Of a stretch of 64,000 nt of DNA, positions 12,763 to 24,025 are shown piece after piece. The DNA is taken from contig JANPYM010000001.1 in assembly GCA_025890175.1 (NCBI GenBank), positions 5,288,909 to 5,352,908 of the forward strand. The letters run 5' to 3'. How positions within the stretch are numbered: position 1 is the stretch's first letter; the number at the start of each line of letters is the position of its first letter. Position numbers and translations under genes: made by a program. The notes under the pieces were generated by a model, which was not told the DNA's origin, did not search any database, and worked only from the letters and a program-made list of their open reading frames with translations. The DNA is from Ciborinia camelliae (taxonomy: Eukaryota; Ascomycota; Leotiomycetes; Helotiales; Sclerotiniaceae).

Positions 12763-14668
12763 ATGGGATATAGATATAGGAAATAGATAGATAGATAGAT
12801 AGATAGAGAGATGGAGGGATGGAGAGATGGGGGGTTAGAGTAAAGGAGGGGTAGGAGAGTTGGAGAGTTGGAGAGTTGGAGAATTGGAGAATTGGAGAGT
12901 TGGGGTACAGGAGGAGAGTTTATGAATGCATATGAAATCAAATCAAATCAAATAGATAAATAAATCAAATTCAATTAAATAAAATAAAATAAAATAGTAA
13001 TATATACTCAAGATAGGAATAGGAATAAGAATAAGATATAAGATATAAGATATAAGATATAAGATATAAGATATAAGATATAAGATATAAGATATAAGAT
13101 ATAAGATATAAGATATAAGATATAAGATATAAGATATAAGATATAAGATATAAGATATAAGATATAAGATATAAGATATAAGATATAATGGATTAAAAAA
13201 AGATGTAATTAGATGGTTTGATTGTTTTGATTGTTTTGATTGTTTTGATTGTTTTGATTGTTTTGATTGTTTTGATTGTTTTGATTGAATAGTTGGATTT
13301 TGGGTATGGTATGGTATGGTATGGTATGGTATGGTATGGTATGGTATGGTATGGTATTACAGATTCGAGTGGGAGGTTTGGAAGGTTTGGAAGGTTTGGA
13401 TGGGATGAAAAATGAAAAAGGAAAAATGAAAAAGGAAAAAGGAAAAAGGAAAAATTAGATGCGTGATCACTGATTAGTGGGTGATGGGTGGGTGATGGGT
13501 GATGGGTGATGGGTAATGGATGGGTGGGTGATGGGTGATTTTTCTTATGTGCCTTGGAGTTGGAGGTGGATTGGAGGTAGATTTGTTTGGTTTGGTTTGG
13601 ATGGGGGAGAGGGGAGAGGGGAAAGGGGAGAGGGAAGAGGGGGAAAGGGATAAATATAAAATTTGGAATTTGTAGAATAATCGATTTTTCAAACGAGGTA
13701 GAGTAAAACAAAAAGGATATGGGATGTGGGATGTGGGGAGAGAGAAAAGGAGAAAAAAAAAGATGGGAGGAGGGAGAATAAAGGGAGAGATATAGGGAAA
13801 AGAATTCTTGATCTCTTCTTTGATAGTTTATCAGATTCATTGTCTTTAATCAAGTGAATGAATAAATACTCTCATTCATTTTGCAATATTCATTCTTGGA
13901 TATCTGTGTCTAGAAGAGGGGACTATTTTCTCTTTTGTTCGTTTGTTCATTTGTTTTCTGGGATGGGGGAATGCGGGAATGGAAGAGAAAAGGGGAGTAT
14001 TTATGTTCTTATTCTTATTTTTGCGTGTGAATGAATTGTTTCAACTCAGCTATCCAATGCTAGTCAGTTACTTGAACTAGATTTATTTGTTAAATACCTA
14101 AGTCTAATTGAATTGAATCGAATCGAATCGTTTTCATTTAATAGGAGAACTTTCTTTAGGGATTGCATACTTATTATTACCTATCTCTAGATATTGCCTA
14201 CCTAGCTAGCCAAGTGTATTCCATTCATTTATTAACCTCTACGGCATACAATTTGCTAGGTACCATCATTATTTAGGTATTTATATTTATTTGGATGGCT
14301 CCAGCTGTATCTAGTGACAACCAACCAACCGATTCCATTATCTACCCAGGTACCTACATTGTTAGATAGGTATTCACTGTTGACCTCGACCGTATATTTC
14401 CAATGCTTTTTTATGTTAAAAGAGTTCTTTTGCTTGAGGAAATCACCTTCCTGACACATACACATACACATACATACATACACAATACTTTTGGGAAGCT
14501 CACTTTCTTTCGGGATAACGGAAAATAATCTTTCAGGGGAGAAAGGGAAAAAAGAAGGAAGAAGGAAGAAGGAAGAAGGTCTATCGCTAGAGTTGATGGG
14601 AAGAGGAGAAGAGTCTTGTGGAGCCTTTGCCTTTGCCTTGAGTTAGTTTTTTTGGACTTTTTGTCAAC
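12763..14668. repeat. microsatellite and minisatellite cluster, no gene
   Basis: Successive simple repeats: GATA (about 12783-12806), GAGAGTTGG-like (12846-12905), GATATAA (13031-13188, period 7, about 22 copies), GATTGTTTT (13213-13291, period 9), GGTAT (13303-13356), GGAAGGTTT, AAAAAGG-type and GGGTGATG blocks up to about 13540. Long open frames on the minus strand here are only translated repeats. From about 13800 to 14668 the sequence is ordinary AT-rich intergenic DNA. Confidence 0.85.
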
Positions 14669-15958
14669 ATGTCGAAGAGAAAAAGTATAATGGGGGAGGA
14701 TTCCGAGGTCAGTTTTATTCTTGATTTGTGGATGGTGTTTGGAGATGTTGAGAGATCATTGCATGTTTAAGACAAGGAAGTGTCACATTCATGCTCATCT
14801 CACGTTCATTGGAATCATGACAATACTGATATTTGATACTTTCTCTCCAGAATCCGGCAGCCATGGATAGTCCAGTACCATATAAAAAAATGGCCACCAC
14901 AGCTCCAGGTCCAAATATTAATCCCAGTCCAACCGAAGAATGGTATCTCGAGATAGAAGAGCTTTCCAAGACCGTCGATCAAGAATTCATCAAGTTCGAA
15001 GTGATCGGCAAATCTCTTGAAGATGCCCTTGAAGAACACCGTAGGATCGCTGTGAGTATTCCTATCTGTACAGTCCCATGAATTTCAATATTAACGTGTT
15101 TCTTTTGTAGGTTCATAATAGGGACACCTTTTTTAAAGAATTCCCATATCCTTCGGTTAAGTCGATATTTGAATTCATGAAAGCCGTTAGGGAAAACCAA
15201 CACGTCGACGCATCAGAAGAGAAATTTCGAAAACAAGCTGCTGTTTATTATGATTTTCGGAAGAAGCTTGAAGACATGAAGGAGACTTTTAAGAAGGTTC
15301 ATTCACCCCACTGATTATCTATATTATATACCGATTCATCAGTAAGATTACATTAGCTAATATTCTTAAGGTGCACCCGGCTTTCAAACCTCAACATGGC
15401 AACCATTATATCGCCAAATATTCCAATTGCGCCACTGATGATTTTAATCGAATGAATGACTTACTCGGGCGTCGTTCGCCCGAACAGATCGCCAAGCTCA
15501 TCCTTACTCCCGAAGAACTTGCTGCTCCCAAGAATTCTTCTGCTACCAGGGTACCTTTTACCGCCAAAGACCCCGCGCTGTTTTTCAGAATCATTCCCTG
15601 TGTGCCGAGTGTTTCTCGGGCTAGCCTTCCTCTAGACTACCTAATGCGCATGAGCCGCGCTTTTGTTCCCAGCCCGCCGGGCTCCGTTTTATATGATACG
15701 CACGAAGTCGCGCACCGGATCATCAATCCAACACGCATAGCTACGTTCGACCAATTTCAAAATGTACTGGCTACCGTTTGGGTTTATGTTCCGAGCCGCG
15801 GAAAGTATTTACCCCGTGTCAATCAACAGGTCGTTAATCTGGGGCATGATTTGAGCTTTTGTGGGTTGATGAAGATGAAAATCGCTTATGTGGAAATGGA
15901 GGGGAAAGATTTGGAGAAATGGAGGGGATCGACTGCTCAACCTGCTTCATCGGTTTAA
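14669..15958 (+). CDS. uncharacterised fungal protein, four exons
   Basis: Exons 14669-14707, 14851-15051, 15111-15296 and 15371-15958 join in phase to 337 aa. I do not recognise the family. The N-terminus is short and basic (MSKRKS) and then acidic. Residues about 35-140 are charged and probably helical (EEWYLEIEELSKTV, FRKKLEDMKETFKK). The C-terminal 195 residues are more globular, with FFRIIPCVPSVSRASLPLDY, VWVYVPSRGKYLPRVNQQ and DLSFCGLMKMKIAYVEMEG. No signal peptide or membrane segment is seen. The donor of intron 1 (GTCAGT) and especially intron 3 (GTTCAT) are weak, so those edges are less certain, but reading on past 15296 reaches a stop within 24 bases, which supports the last splice. 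Confidence 0.7.
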
Positions 15959-18900
15959 TCATCCTACCTTCCTTTGGTACCCGGCGAAGCAATGGTCAGA
16001 ATAACGGATGTGCGTGTTTGGAGGATGAAAGACTTCACTATCGAGGAGATCGAGGATAGATGGATGGATATATTTATCAATTAACGACATACTCGTACAT
16101 TTTCAAGGGAGGAAATCCGACGAATGGGATATTTCATTTCATTTCATTTCAAATTTAGAGCAATACGACAATGCAAAAAAAGTACAAACCAAAAAAACCC
16201 GCGCGCAATCTCCCGAATGATCCTGCCCCAAGGACGACTCGTACCTGTGGGCATTGCGCTGCACCAAACTAACGAACGACCAGGAAAAGCAAAAAGGAAA
16301 AAGGAAAGCACCCTTCCATAATTAGAGAAATTAATAGTATTCGTGATAAGGGACTCGGTTAGTTAGTTGGTCAGTAAGTTGGTACTAATATTCAATTCCC
16401 AAAATATCAATCCGATGAATAAAGAGAATCTTTTGTGTAAATATCTACTTGGGTTTCTTGAATTGGATTAAATTGATGAAATATTCGGCCCGGCCCTTCT
16501 GTTATCACTTAGCTACCTATAGCTTGTTGTTAGCTCAATCATCTATTTGGTCTATTTAATCCATCCATTCTATATTCCATTACTCGAGGACCCCGGTAGT
16601 ATATCTAGGTATTTTCTCCTCCAAAGCCTCCCTCCCTCCTATTCAGACCCGTTTTAGCCCCTCCCTTCCTTATACTTGATTAATAGGGTCGTCGTTTATC
16701 ATTTGATTGCTTGGTCGCTCGTATAGACAGACTCATAAGTAGATCCCTCTAAGAGGAGTGAGATTTCATTCCAATTAAATATATCCTCTTATGAACTTTC
16801 TTCTCATGATACCTCTCGGTAGTAAGTATCTACTTAAACAAATTTCAAGGGGCACCGCATTGAAATCTCGGCTAAATCCAAACGCCCTAATTTCAGAAAC
16901 CTGCTCTAATCGTGCCCCTTCACACATTTGCACATCTATACTAGCCAATGACTTGAACTATGTTGTTAAGAGTGCAGGCGACACGTAAAAACAAATATAT
17001 TCGCTAATCATATGTTGTTCAGATAGATGGAAGTGTTGATATCACTTCGGTGGTGATATCCTCGTGATATGGTTGAGATGTATTTATTAGAGGATTACTT
17101 GTTAGTTAGGTGTTAGGTGCTGGTGGAGCTATAACTGTGCGGTATTTCCAGTGCTTGGTTATGTGTCTATATTAACTTATAGCAGTAGTTGGAGCTACGT
17201 GTCGCATGTCATTACATGGATAGCGTTTGAAGTTTTGTCTGCAAATTAAATGCTGCAATCAGATCATTATGAATGTTAAAATACCAGGATGATAGAGTTA
17301 TGGCAACCCCAGATGATGAAATATTCAGATCTTTGCAGGAAGTGTCAAATAATATAATTTACTAACTTAGAGTTTCTACTCTAGAACCAATATCGGTGGG
17401 AACATAGGAGGAGACTGAGCTTAATGGAAAAAAGGTCGACAGAAGCAACGCAAAGATTTCCAATCTTAGCGACAGCTGCAAGCACTATATTTTCAGTAGA
17501 TATCGGAGCACGATCTGTTGCATTCCTATCCTAAGTATTTCTTGTTAATTTTTAGCTAACCTCAACTACAGAATCATCATTTAATGAGCCTGCCCTTTAT
17601 ACTCCTCAGCACATAACTTCGAAATCAGTACGGACCCCAAAAACTGACCTTGCTCTTTAATTTTCAGCTTCATTCTATAGCTTCGAGCCCCCAGTCTTCG
17701 ATAAACAGATTTGGCGGCTGCGAAGATGCGCGTGAGTAGTGAGTGTATCCATCCAATAGTCCGAGAGAATTCCAACCACGGTATTAGTCCGTCCGAAGAA
17801 AAGAAGAAATATAAGAATTATCTAGTTCGTTTATTTCGGACTATTGTAGATACACTAGAAATGTCATGTTTTTCTTTAAAAATAAAGCGTTTTGCTTATG
17901 GAAAATCATATTTTGAAAATTCAAACGTGATATTTATGGAATAACCAAGTATGGATCTAGTCCAGACGAGCGTTTAGAAAATCCGAGACTAGCCGGACTA
18001 TTGGATACACAGCGCTTGAGGTATTGACCAAACCACAGCTTATTGACCTTGCTTCGATTTACCATGCTCAAAACTATGGCCTCGTTCAAGAAGCCTACGA
18101 CTATCTTTGATTTCCTTCCAGCAGCTTGACCTTATCAATTCCTAAGCTAATCGCGAAAGAATTGCCACAAAACCTACCTGTATGCTCTCATTCCGAAACT
18201 CGTCTCAACCGAAAACAAGGTACTCGAATTCTTAATAGTCTTAATGCTATTCCTGATCTTACAAGCTTCTTCCTCCGTGCAAATATGAATATGACAAAGA
18301 TGAAACTTATCCTTCCTTATATTACGGTATTACCAAGGAAAATTTCTTTGCGCTTCCCAACCCCATTTCCTTCAACGCACGTCTGTCTCTCTTTTTGCCC
18401 TTGCCTTTTCTTTCCTTAACTAATATCTACCTATCTATTGATTCAAAAATAGGTAACATTAGAACAATTTTTATCCAATTCAAATTCTAAAAATCATTGG
18501 AAGATTTCTTCATATATGCTAATTAATTCGCGTAATATCATTGATATATTCAACTTCCCATTTCAACAAAAGAAAATAAAATATCCCACAGTAGTAGGTA
18601 TCTCCCGGTCCTTGTTAATCATACAATTCAATCGAGAAATCCTCCACTTGGTAGGTACCTATGTATGAGTACAAAAACCCTCTATTTACTAACGAAACAA
18701 TAATCGAGTACATCACATCCATATCACACACAACAGCCGAAGATTCCCCCTCATCTCCCCTTTCCCCACCAAAAAAAAACATGAAAAAAACATACAACAG
18801 TAGGGATTCGCTGGTGGTCACCCACCCAACTACTAATCTACCGATCTGAAGCTTGTGTATGGCAGAGCGGACGGGATGCCCAATTCTCTTCAGTCTATGG

Positions 18901-20194
18901 TCGTATGTGCAAGAAATACGTTTAGTTAGGGCTATGATGGAGTGGTCAATCAACTCCTCAATCAATAAACCCATCGACCCACATCTTTCCATCAAGGGAA
19001 AATGGAAAAGGCTCGGAAAGGAAAAGGAACTACCTAAGATGGAACCATCAACTATTAATCCATCTCAAGCCCTCACAATACCTACGAGGTAGGAAAGACC
19101 AATATCAAGGTTGTGTTCTCGTATCATCCCAATTAGGATCCCGAGTCTCATCTACCCGTTAAGGTTCTCCCATACAATTTCCATATCCCCCCTCCCGGTT
19201 GTACCGATACTGGATTAATACCAAGTAGGGCCAAACTAAAACCCATTCTATACAATAAAGCGTGGATTGATATACGTTCCCATAACCTACCAATTCTAAT
19301 GAATCAAGGCACGGATAAACCGCAATATAATGGCGATGAGGATGAGGTTATATTGACTGAAAACCGGGTTTCCAGTCTTTGGGAGAACAACGGCTTGTTT
19401 CTTTCTCAACTTCGTTATTTCGCAGTAGGTAGCCATGGTATCTAAAATGAGACTCCAATTTACTTCTCCGCTCTCTGGAGCCAGAAGGAGACCGAGGGAT
19501 AATAATAAGCCATAAGGACATGCCAATGTACAGTCAGTCGATTTGGGTCTCATTAAAAACTTAAAGGGCCCTGTGAGAACGAAGAGCGCGAAAAATGACG
19601 TGTTGGTCCTATGGGTAGAGAGATGATTTCGAGTCTGTTTTTTTGGGGCAAGATGGAGGTTAGAGAGTAAAGCTGAAAGTGGAGTAGAGAAGGGATGAAG
19701 TATTTTTTTAATGAATGTGATGAGTTGGTGAAAGGGAGATGACCAAAATAGATTTATGAGATGGAAACGAAATATAATATTGATTACAGAATGGGGGAGC
19801 CGTAATTTTACTTCAGAGGGTGTATATTGATAAACTATATTGGGTAGGGCAGGGTCAGTCAGGTTACTAGATTGAGAGACATGACTTTTTCAAATATGCC
19901 GGAATATCAAGAACCTGTACAACTTGACAATCACTCTCTGGAACCGAATCCAGTATAGGCAAATGTAAACTCGAATATTATCTGTTTTTATTGTAAAATG
20001 TATTATGTTAACACCCACACCAAACCTAGCTTTACACGATGCCCGGCATTCTGGTGAAAGCCATAATGTGATTGACTCACCTCGGGACACACATCGGAGC
20101 ACTATAGATTATGCGAAGTCAAAATAGTTCCCATACCATAAGTACATCTAAATATCCTATAGCATCGTATGCCATCGTATGCCATCTTATATCA
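15959..20194. other. gene-poor intergenic region
   Basis: More than 4 kb with only short frames that do not look like proteins. It contains the short inverted-repeat element at 17743-18010 (listed separately). AT-rich stretches around 17200-18600 resemble decayed repeats. I found no gene I can support. Confidence 0.55.
17743..18010. mobile_element. short inverted-repeat element (MITE-like)
   Basis: GTGTATCC-AATAGTCCG at 17743-17763 (with a 4-base ATCC insertion) is the exact inverse of CGGACTATTGGATACAC at 17994-18010. A third, related end (TCGGACTATTG, two extra bases, GATACAC) lies at about 17836-17857, facing the same way as the right end. This suggests either a 115-bp element or nested copies. 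It has no coding capacity. Superfamily assignment is not possible by eye. Confidence 0.5.
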
Positions 20195-21358
20195 TCACTT
20201 CTTAGCCACCTCAAAGGTCTCATCGTTCCATCCAAACCACCTCTCCATCCGCTTTCCCATTGCACTCAGCATGACTGCATCAACAATACGCTCAGGATGA
20301 GGTTTGTGAAACACAATTTTCCCCTGTCCGAACCATGGCGAGGTGGCATCGGGTTCAAATTGAACGGCTGATCCTCCTGCACTGTGACTTGCTACAAATC
20401 CAACTTCAGCCATGGCATTCACGAAAGAATCCCAAGGTACAGTCTTGGTACGCTCTTCGAAGTTTCGGCTTGGGAACATGGTTTGGAATATGGCGTAAGA
20501 GTTCTTGCCTACACGTACACTGGGAGAAGGTACTTCTAGTGGGGTTGTTCCTGTCATCTCTACGCCGACGGGAACTCTTAGAGGAAGTTCTTCTTTGATG
20601 TCTGAAGTGGGGAGCTTTCTGGTTTTGACTTTGGAGCGAGTTGGAGGCGTGAGTTTTTCAGGCTGTTCGGGACCCCACTGCTTTTGATTGCTTGCAATTA
20701 ACGATGCGAACTTTTTTGAATGCCTGGATGCGATCTCGGTGAGGATTTCAGAGTTGCGGTTTTCAATCGATTTGACATGTTCGGGGGTGCTGTCCGCAGA
20801 GAGAACTGTTAGATCGTGATCTATGTCTTTTTGATGAAAACCTAGGCGACGGAGTGTTTGTTCATGGTGGGCTCGAACTTGCGCCCATAGCCGGCCAAGG
20901 GCCTTCCTTTGTTGATTGTCTGCATCGATCCATTGCTGGCTTAGACGTGTTCCCCTGGGTTTTGGCGTTTCAACAAATTTCTTCGTGGCGTCTGCCAATA
21001 ATTTTTCAGCCTTAATTTTCTGAGTCTGATTTTCCCATGGGGATAATTTCCTATGATCAATATTCTCAAAATCAAAACTTCTTGATTCGTATTGATCTTC
21101 CAAATGCTTTTCAATGTAACGCCACCCACGAGCTGTCTCGGATGTAATGTTCTCAAATTCTCGTTTCTTGCTTCGAGGACGATGGAATCGAACCATATCA
21201 AGCATTTGAGTCATTGCAGCCATGCTAGAAAGTGCAGTGTATAGAACTTCATCCAGTCTAGTAAGCTCTTTCATATTCTTGGCTTCACGGCATGTGGCCA
21301 AGTGCTCATCGAGCATAGCAAAGAGTGTTGAATAGTCAAAATAAGTTTTTTTTCCCAT
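20195..21358 (-). CDS. HicA-like C-terminal part of a fungal protein (downstream frame)
   Basis: This frame gives 387 aa from the ATG at 21358. It starts with a helical, charged region (LDEVLYTALSSMAAMTQML, REFENITSETARGWRYIEKH), passes through a Lys/Pro-rich linker and ends in a compact domain: WDSFVNAMAEVGFVASHSAG, GSAVQFEPD, IVFHKPHPERI, GKRMERWFGW. That end resembles the HicA/dsRNA-binding-like module found at the C-terminus of many fungal proteins; the bacterial relative is a ribonuclease, and here the GSH histidine of that family is replaced by Ala. It is very probably the 3' half of the gene continuing upstream: YGKK at the end of the other frame and GKKTYFDYS here meet at a run of eight T (eight A on the coding strand), one base too long. 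It could be one gene with a sequencing error, or a pseudogene. Confidence 0.6.
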   Translation of the reverse strand: MGKKTYFDYSTLFAMLDEHLATCREAKNMKELTRLDEVLYTALSSMAAMTQMLDMVRFHRPRSKKREFENITSETARGWRYIEKHLEDQYESRSFDFENIDHRKLSPWENQTQKIKAEKLLADATKKFVETPKPRGTRLSQQWIDADNQQRKALGRLWAQVRAHHEQTLRRLGFHQKDIDHDLTVLSADSTPEHVKSIENRNSEILTEIASRHSKKFASLIASNQKQWGPEQPEKLTPPTRSKVKTRKLPTSDIKEELPLRVPVGVEMTGTTPLEVPSPSVRVGKNSYAIFQTMFPSRNFEERTKTVPWDSFVNAMAEVGFVASHSAGGSAVQFEPDATSPWFGQGKIVFHKPHPERIVDAVMLSAMGKRMERWFGWNDETFEVAKK

Positions 21359-23011
21359 AGAGATCAAATACCAATATTGACAAGCAAAATTCTAATCTGT
21401 CTCTAGTAAAATCAGGGCAAGAATTCGGAAGCGATCTGAAAAACGTGCCGCGGTGATCTGAGACAGTGGTAATTTTGTGTACATCTCGAAAATGCATAGG
21501 CAATAGAATTTTGAGGTAATTTAGACGGCGGTCAAGCTGGTTCAGCAATAATTCTTCAAGTGACCCCAATGCTGCATCGTAAGCTTTCGATAGAGGTTTC
21601 TGTGGATCAAGACTCTCATTCAAAGAAATCTGCAGTTCCTTGAGATTTTCTAGCTCGTCCACAATCCAACCCCAAGACCAGAATATGACTGCATCTTGAA
21701 TGATTGTGACTGATGATGCGAGAATATATTGGTGGTGAGGCTCAAAGGTTACTCCCAGATTACTAGTCATTGCCAGGTTGATATGGCGCCGAGCGTATAG
21801 AGGGTCTGTCTGGAGAAGCCAGAGATGATCTCCTTGAAGGGCTTGTCTTGCCTTAGCGATATTCAAAAGAGAATCAATGCTAAAAGCGGGTGGCGCAGAG
21901 AACGGCTGGTTTAAATAAGAGGAAGATAATTCCAGTGGGTGGCCAGATGGTCCTTTTGATGTCGTCGAGCCATGATCCAAGATCTCATCAAACATGGTTG
22001 GCTGGCTTTCCATAAGCAGATTGTTTGAAGAACCCAGAATTCGCTCAACCATGGATCGGAGAAACGAGAGAAGATATGCCTGTGCTTCGAGAATGAGAAT
22101 GGCTCTTGGAAAGCCAATAGACGTCCATCTATGTGCTTCAGCCTTATTCCAATGAATGAGTGTGCCATATCTGGGCCCAGACATAACGATGCTATGATCA
22201 TTGTAGTGGAGGGCCAAAGAACCCATATGCCAGTGTTTTTCAAGGAGCGAATTGTCATATGGAGCCCATTGCTCAGGTGTATATTTGGTACGATTATACA
22301 AGAGACCCAAAAACTTCATGGGGTCTTGGATCAATCCCTCTACGGTCAAATAAGGCAGTAGGCAGACAGTACGGTGTTTTCGCATGTGCCAACCGTCGGT
22401 AATATCTATGTCGATATCACCAGCTGATCTTAAGCTATCATCAAAGGCTTTCTCGAGGTGTGCATCAGGCCACTGATGTTGGTACAAGTTTGGATTGATA
22501 TCTCGTAAGAGTGCCTCACGTTTTCCACAGCTTTTCTTCTTCCACTTTTTTATGATCGAATTTCCGTTACGGTCGCATTGTTGTTGGAGGTAGGTTAAAT
22601 TCTCACTGATGCTTCCGGCAAATTGTTCAGACTTCTGTCGAGCTTCAATGTCGGAAAGCGCAAAATTATAAGTAAAGACTTTCTTCTTTTGGACTTCTAG
22701 AGATCGAAATTGTTGGATACATTCGGAGCATTCGCACGGAGGTTTGAAGGCGTGTCGGTGACACCAAAATACCCCGAAGCGGCGGATGTAATTTGTTTGA
22801 TACGTAGGATAAGTAATGCTAGCAGAAAGAATTCTAAAAACAAACCATGTTAGCATCTCGAAGGGTATGTGAAGCACCGCGGGTTGAGCTTACACGGCGA
22901 GCGAGCGCTTCCTCGTTGTCCTTGCGCTGTTCTTCAATTTCCCAGACCATATTGTCGGTTGGAAGTTTCTGGCAAGATAAGAACAAAGCTCCTTGATCTT
23001 GAATATGTTTG
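21336..23011 (-). CDS. large uncharacterised fungal protein, upstream frame of a disrupted gene
   Basis: The main exon runs 21336-22833 and encodes about 499 residues with a CHRH...CECSEC zinc-ligand-like patch near its start, then a globular part (RKHRTVCLLPYLTVEGLI, ALHYNDHSIVMSGPRYGTL). An upstream exon, 22894-23011 (HIQDQGALFLSCQK, WEIEEQRKDNEEALARR), has a good donor GTAAGC and the intron has CTAAC plus TTTTTAG, yet the phases do not match (0 against a needed 2). Further upstream, 23098-23170 could encode LCGSCCGSTFYSR joined in phase to that exon, but no ATG in that frame is visible. With the shift at 21346-21353 this makes several breaks. A predictor could start instead at the ATG at 22877. 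Function unknown; see the downstream entry for the HicA-like end. Confidence 0.55.
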
Positions 23012-23171
23012 CTAGAGTCAAGAGAAATTAAATCCCCAGACGTATGGGCAAGCAAAAGGGAATTCGTTGGTCGTGCAATATCTCAAACTGTACTTACCGC
23101 GAATAAAATGTAGAGCCACAACAAGAACCGCAGAGATTGAAAGTGAAAACAATAGGAAGCAAAAGAAATGG

Positions 23172-24025
23172 GAAGCGAAAAGAATGAAAACCGAATCATC
23201 ATCTTATGTTCCAAACTTCACTTGGAGCAGAACAGACAACAGACCTCAAAGTCATGAAGCATGACATTTTCCCAGTCAGTATGCTGGAATCTTATCATTC
23301 TCTTGGAAGTATCAGAAAACAAACTTGAAATTTGTTACCACCAGTACATGCGATATACGTAGTTCTAATGATGGAAATGGCAGATTCACAGAAGGGTTGC
23401 ATCTAGATATACTGGGTAGATATCACTGTCATTATAATTCGGACGAAGTAATGATATCCATATGGAGCGATATTACGGAAGAACTATTAACCGATACTTA
23501 GGTAATCGACCAGTACGTACCTCCAAGGCGACAATCTATTCGTAGGCTTCCTCCCACTCGCCCCACACCACGCCTCCGGCCCCCTAGAGGGAGTAGTTTC
23601 CCTACAGCAATCTTCCTTCAGAATATATAATGTTTAAAAATTCATATTCTACAACATATCAACTTTTAATAATTCAATAAAATTAATATTTATTAAAATT
23701 AATCGGATTTTAAAATATTTTCCTATTATAATCATTAAATATTGAAAATCTTAAATGATATTGATATTAAATTATAGATATATTAAATCTATCTTCTCTC
23801 TTTTAGAGGTTGAAGATAGGCGATTAATTAGTTGGAAGTTTGGTGGGGGGGTGCAATCGAACCATTATTAAAACTTGTTTCCTCTCCTGCTACTGCTATT
23901 GCTAAGCGGTACACTGAAATATCATCATCAACAGTAAATGGTCACCGATAGTCAAGTTGTTCTATTCACTTTGTATCATCTTACTTAGTTATATATAACC
24001 CGATCGTTACAAAAAGGAAGTATGC
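23172..24025. other. AT-rich intergenic region and kinase promoter
   Basis: Very AT-rich between about 23630 and 23790, with no protein-like frame. A TATA-like stretch (TTATATATAACC) lies at about 23990-24001, some 30 bases before the kinase start codon. Confidence 0.55.

Noticed and set aside
13193..13840. 215-residue minus-strand open frame
   Set aside because: It only translates GATTGTTTT, GGTAT and other simple repeats (KTIKTIKTI, YHTIPYHTIP).
21336..21367. Programmed +1 frameshift signal
   Set aside because: A-run length error or a mutation is simpler, and a second frame break lies upstream in the same gene.
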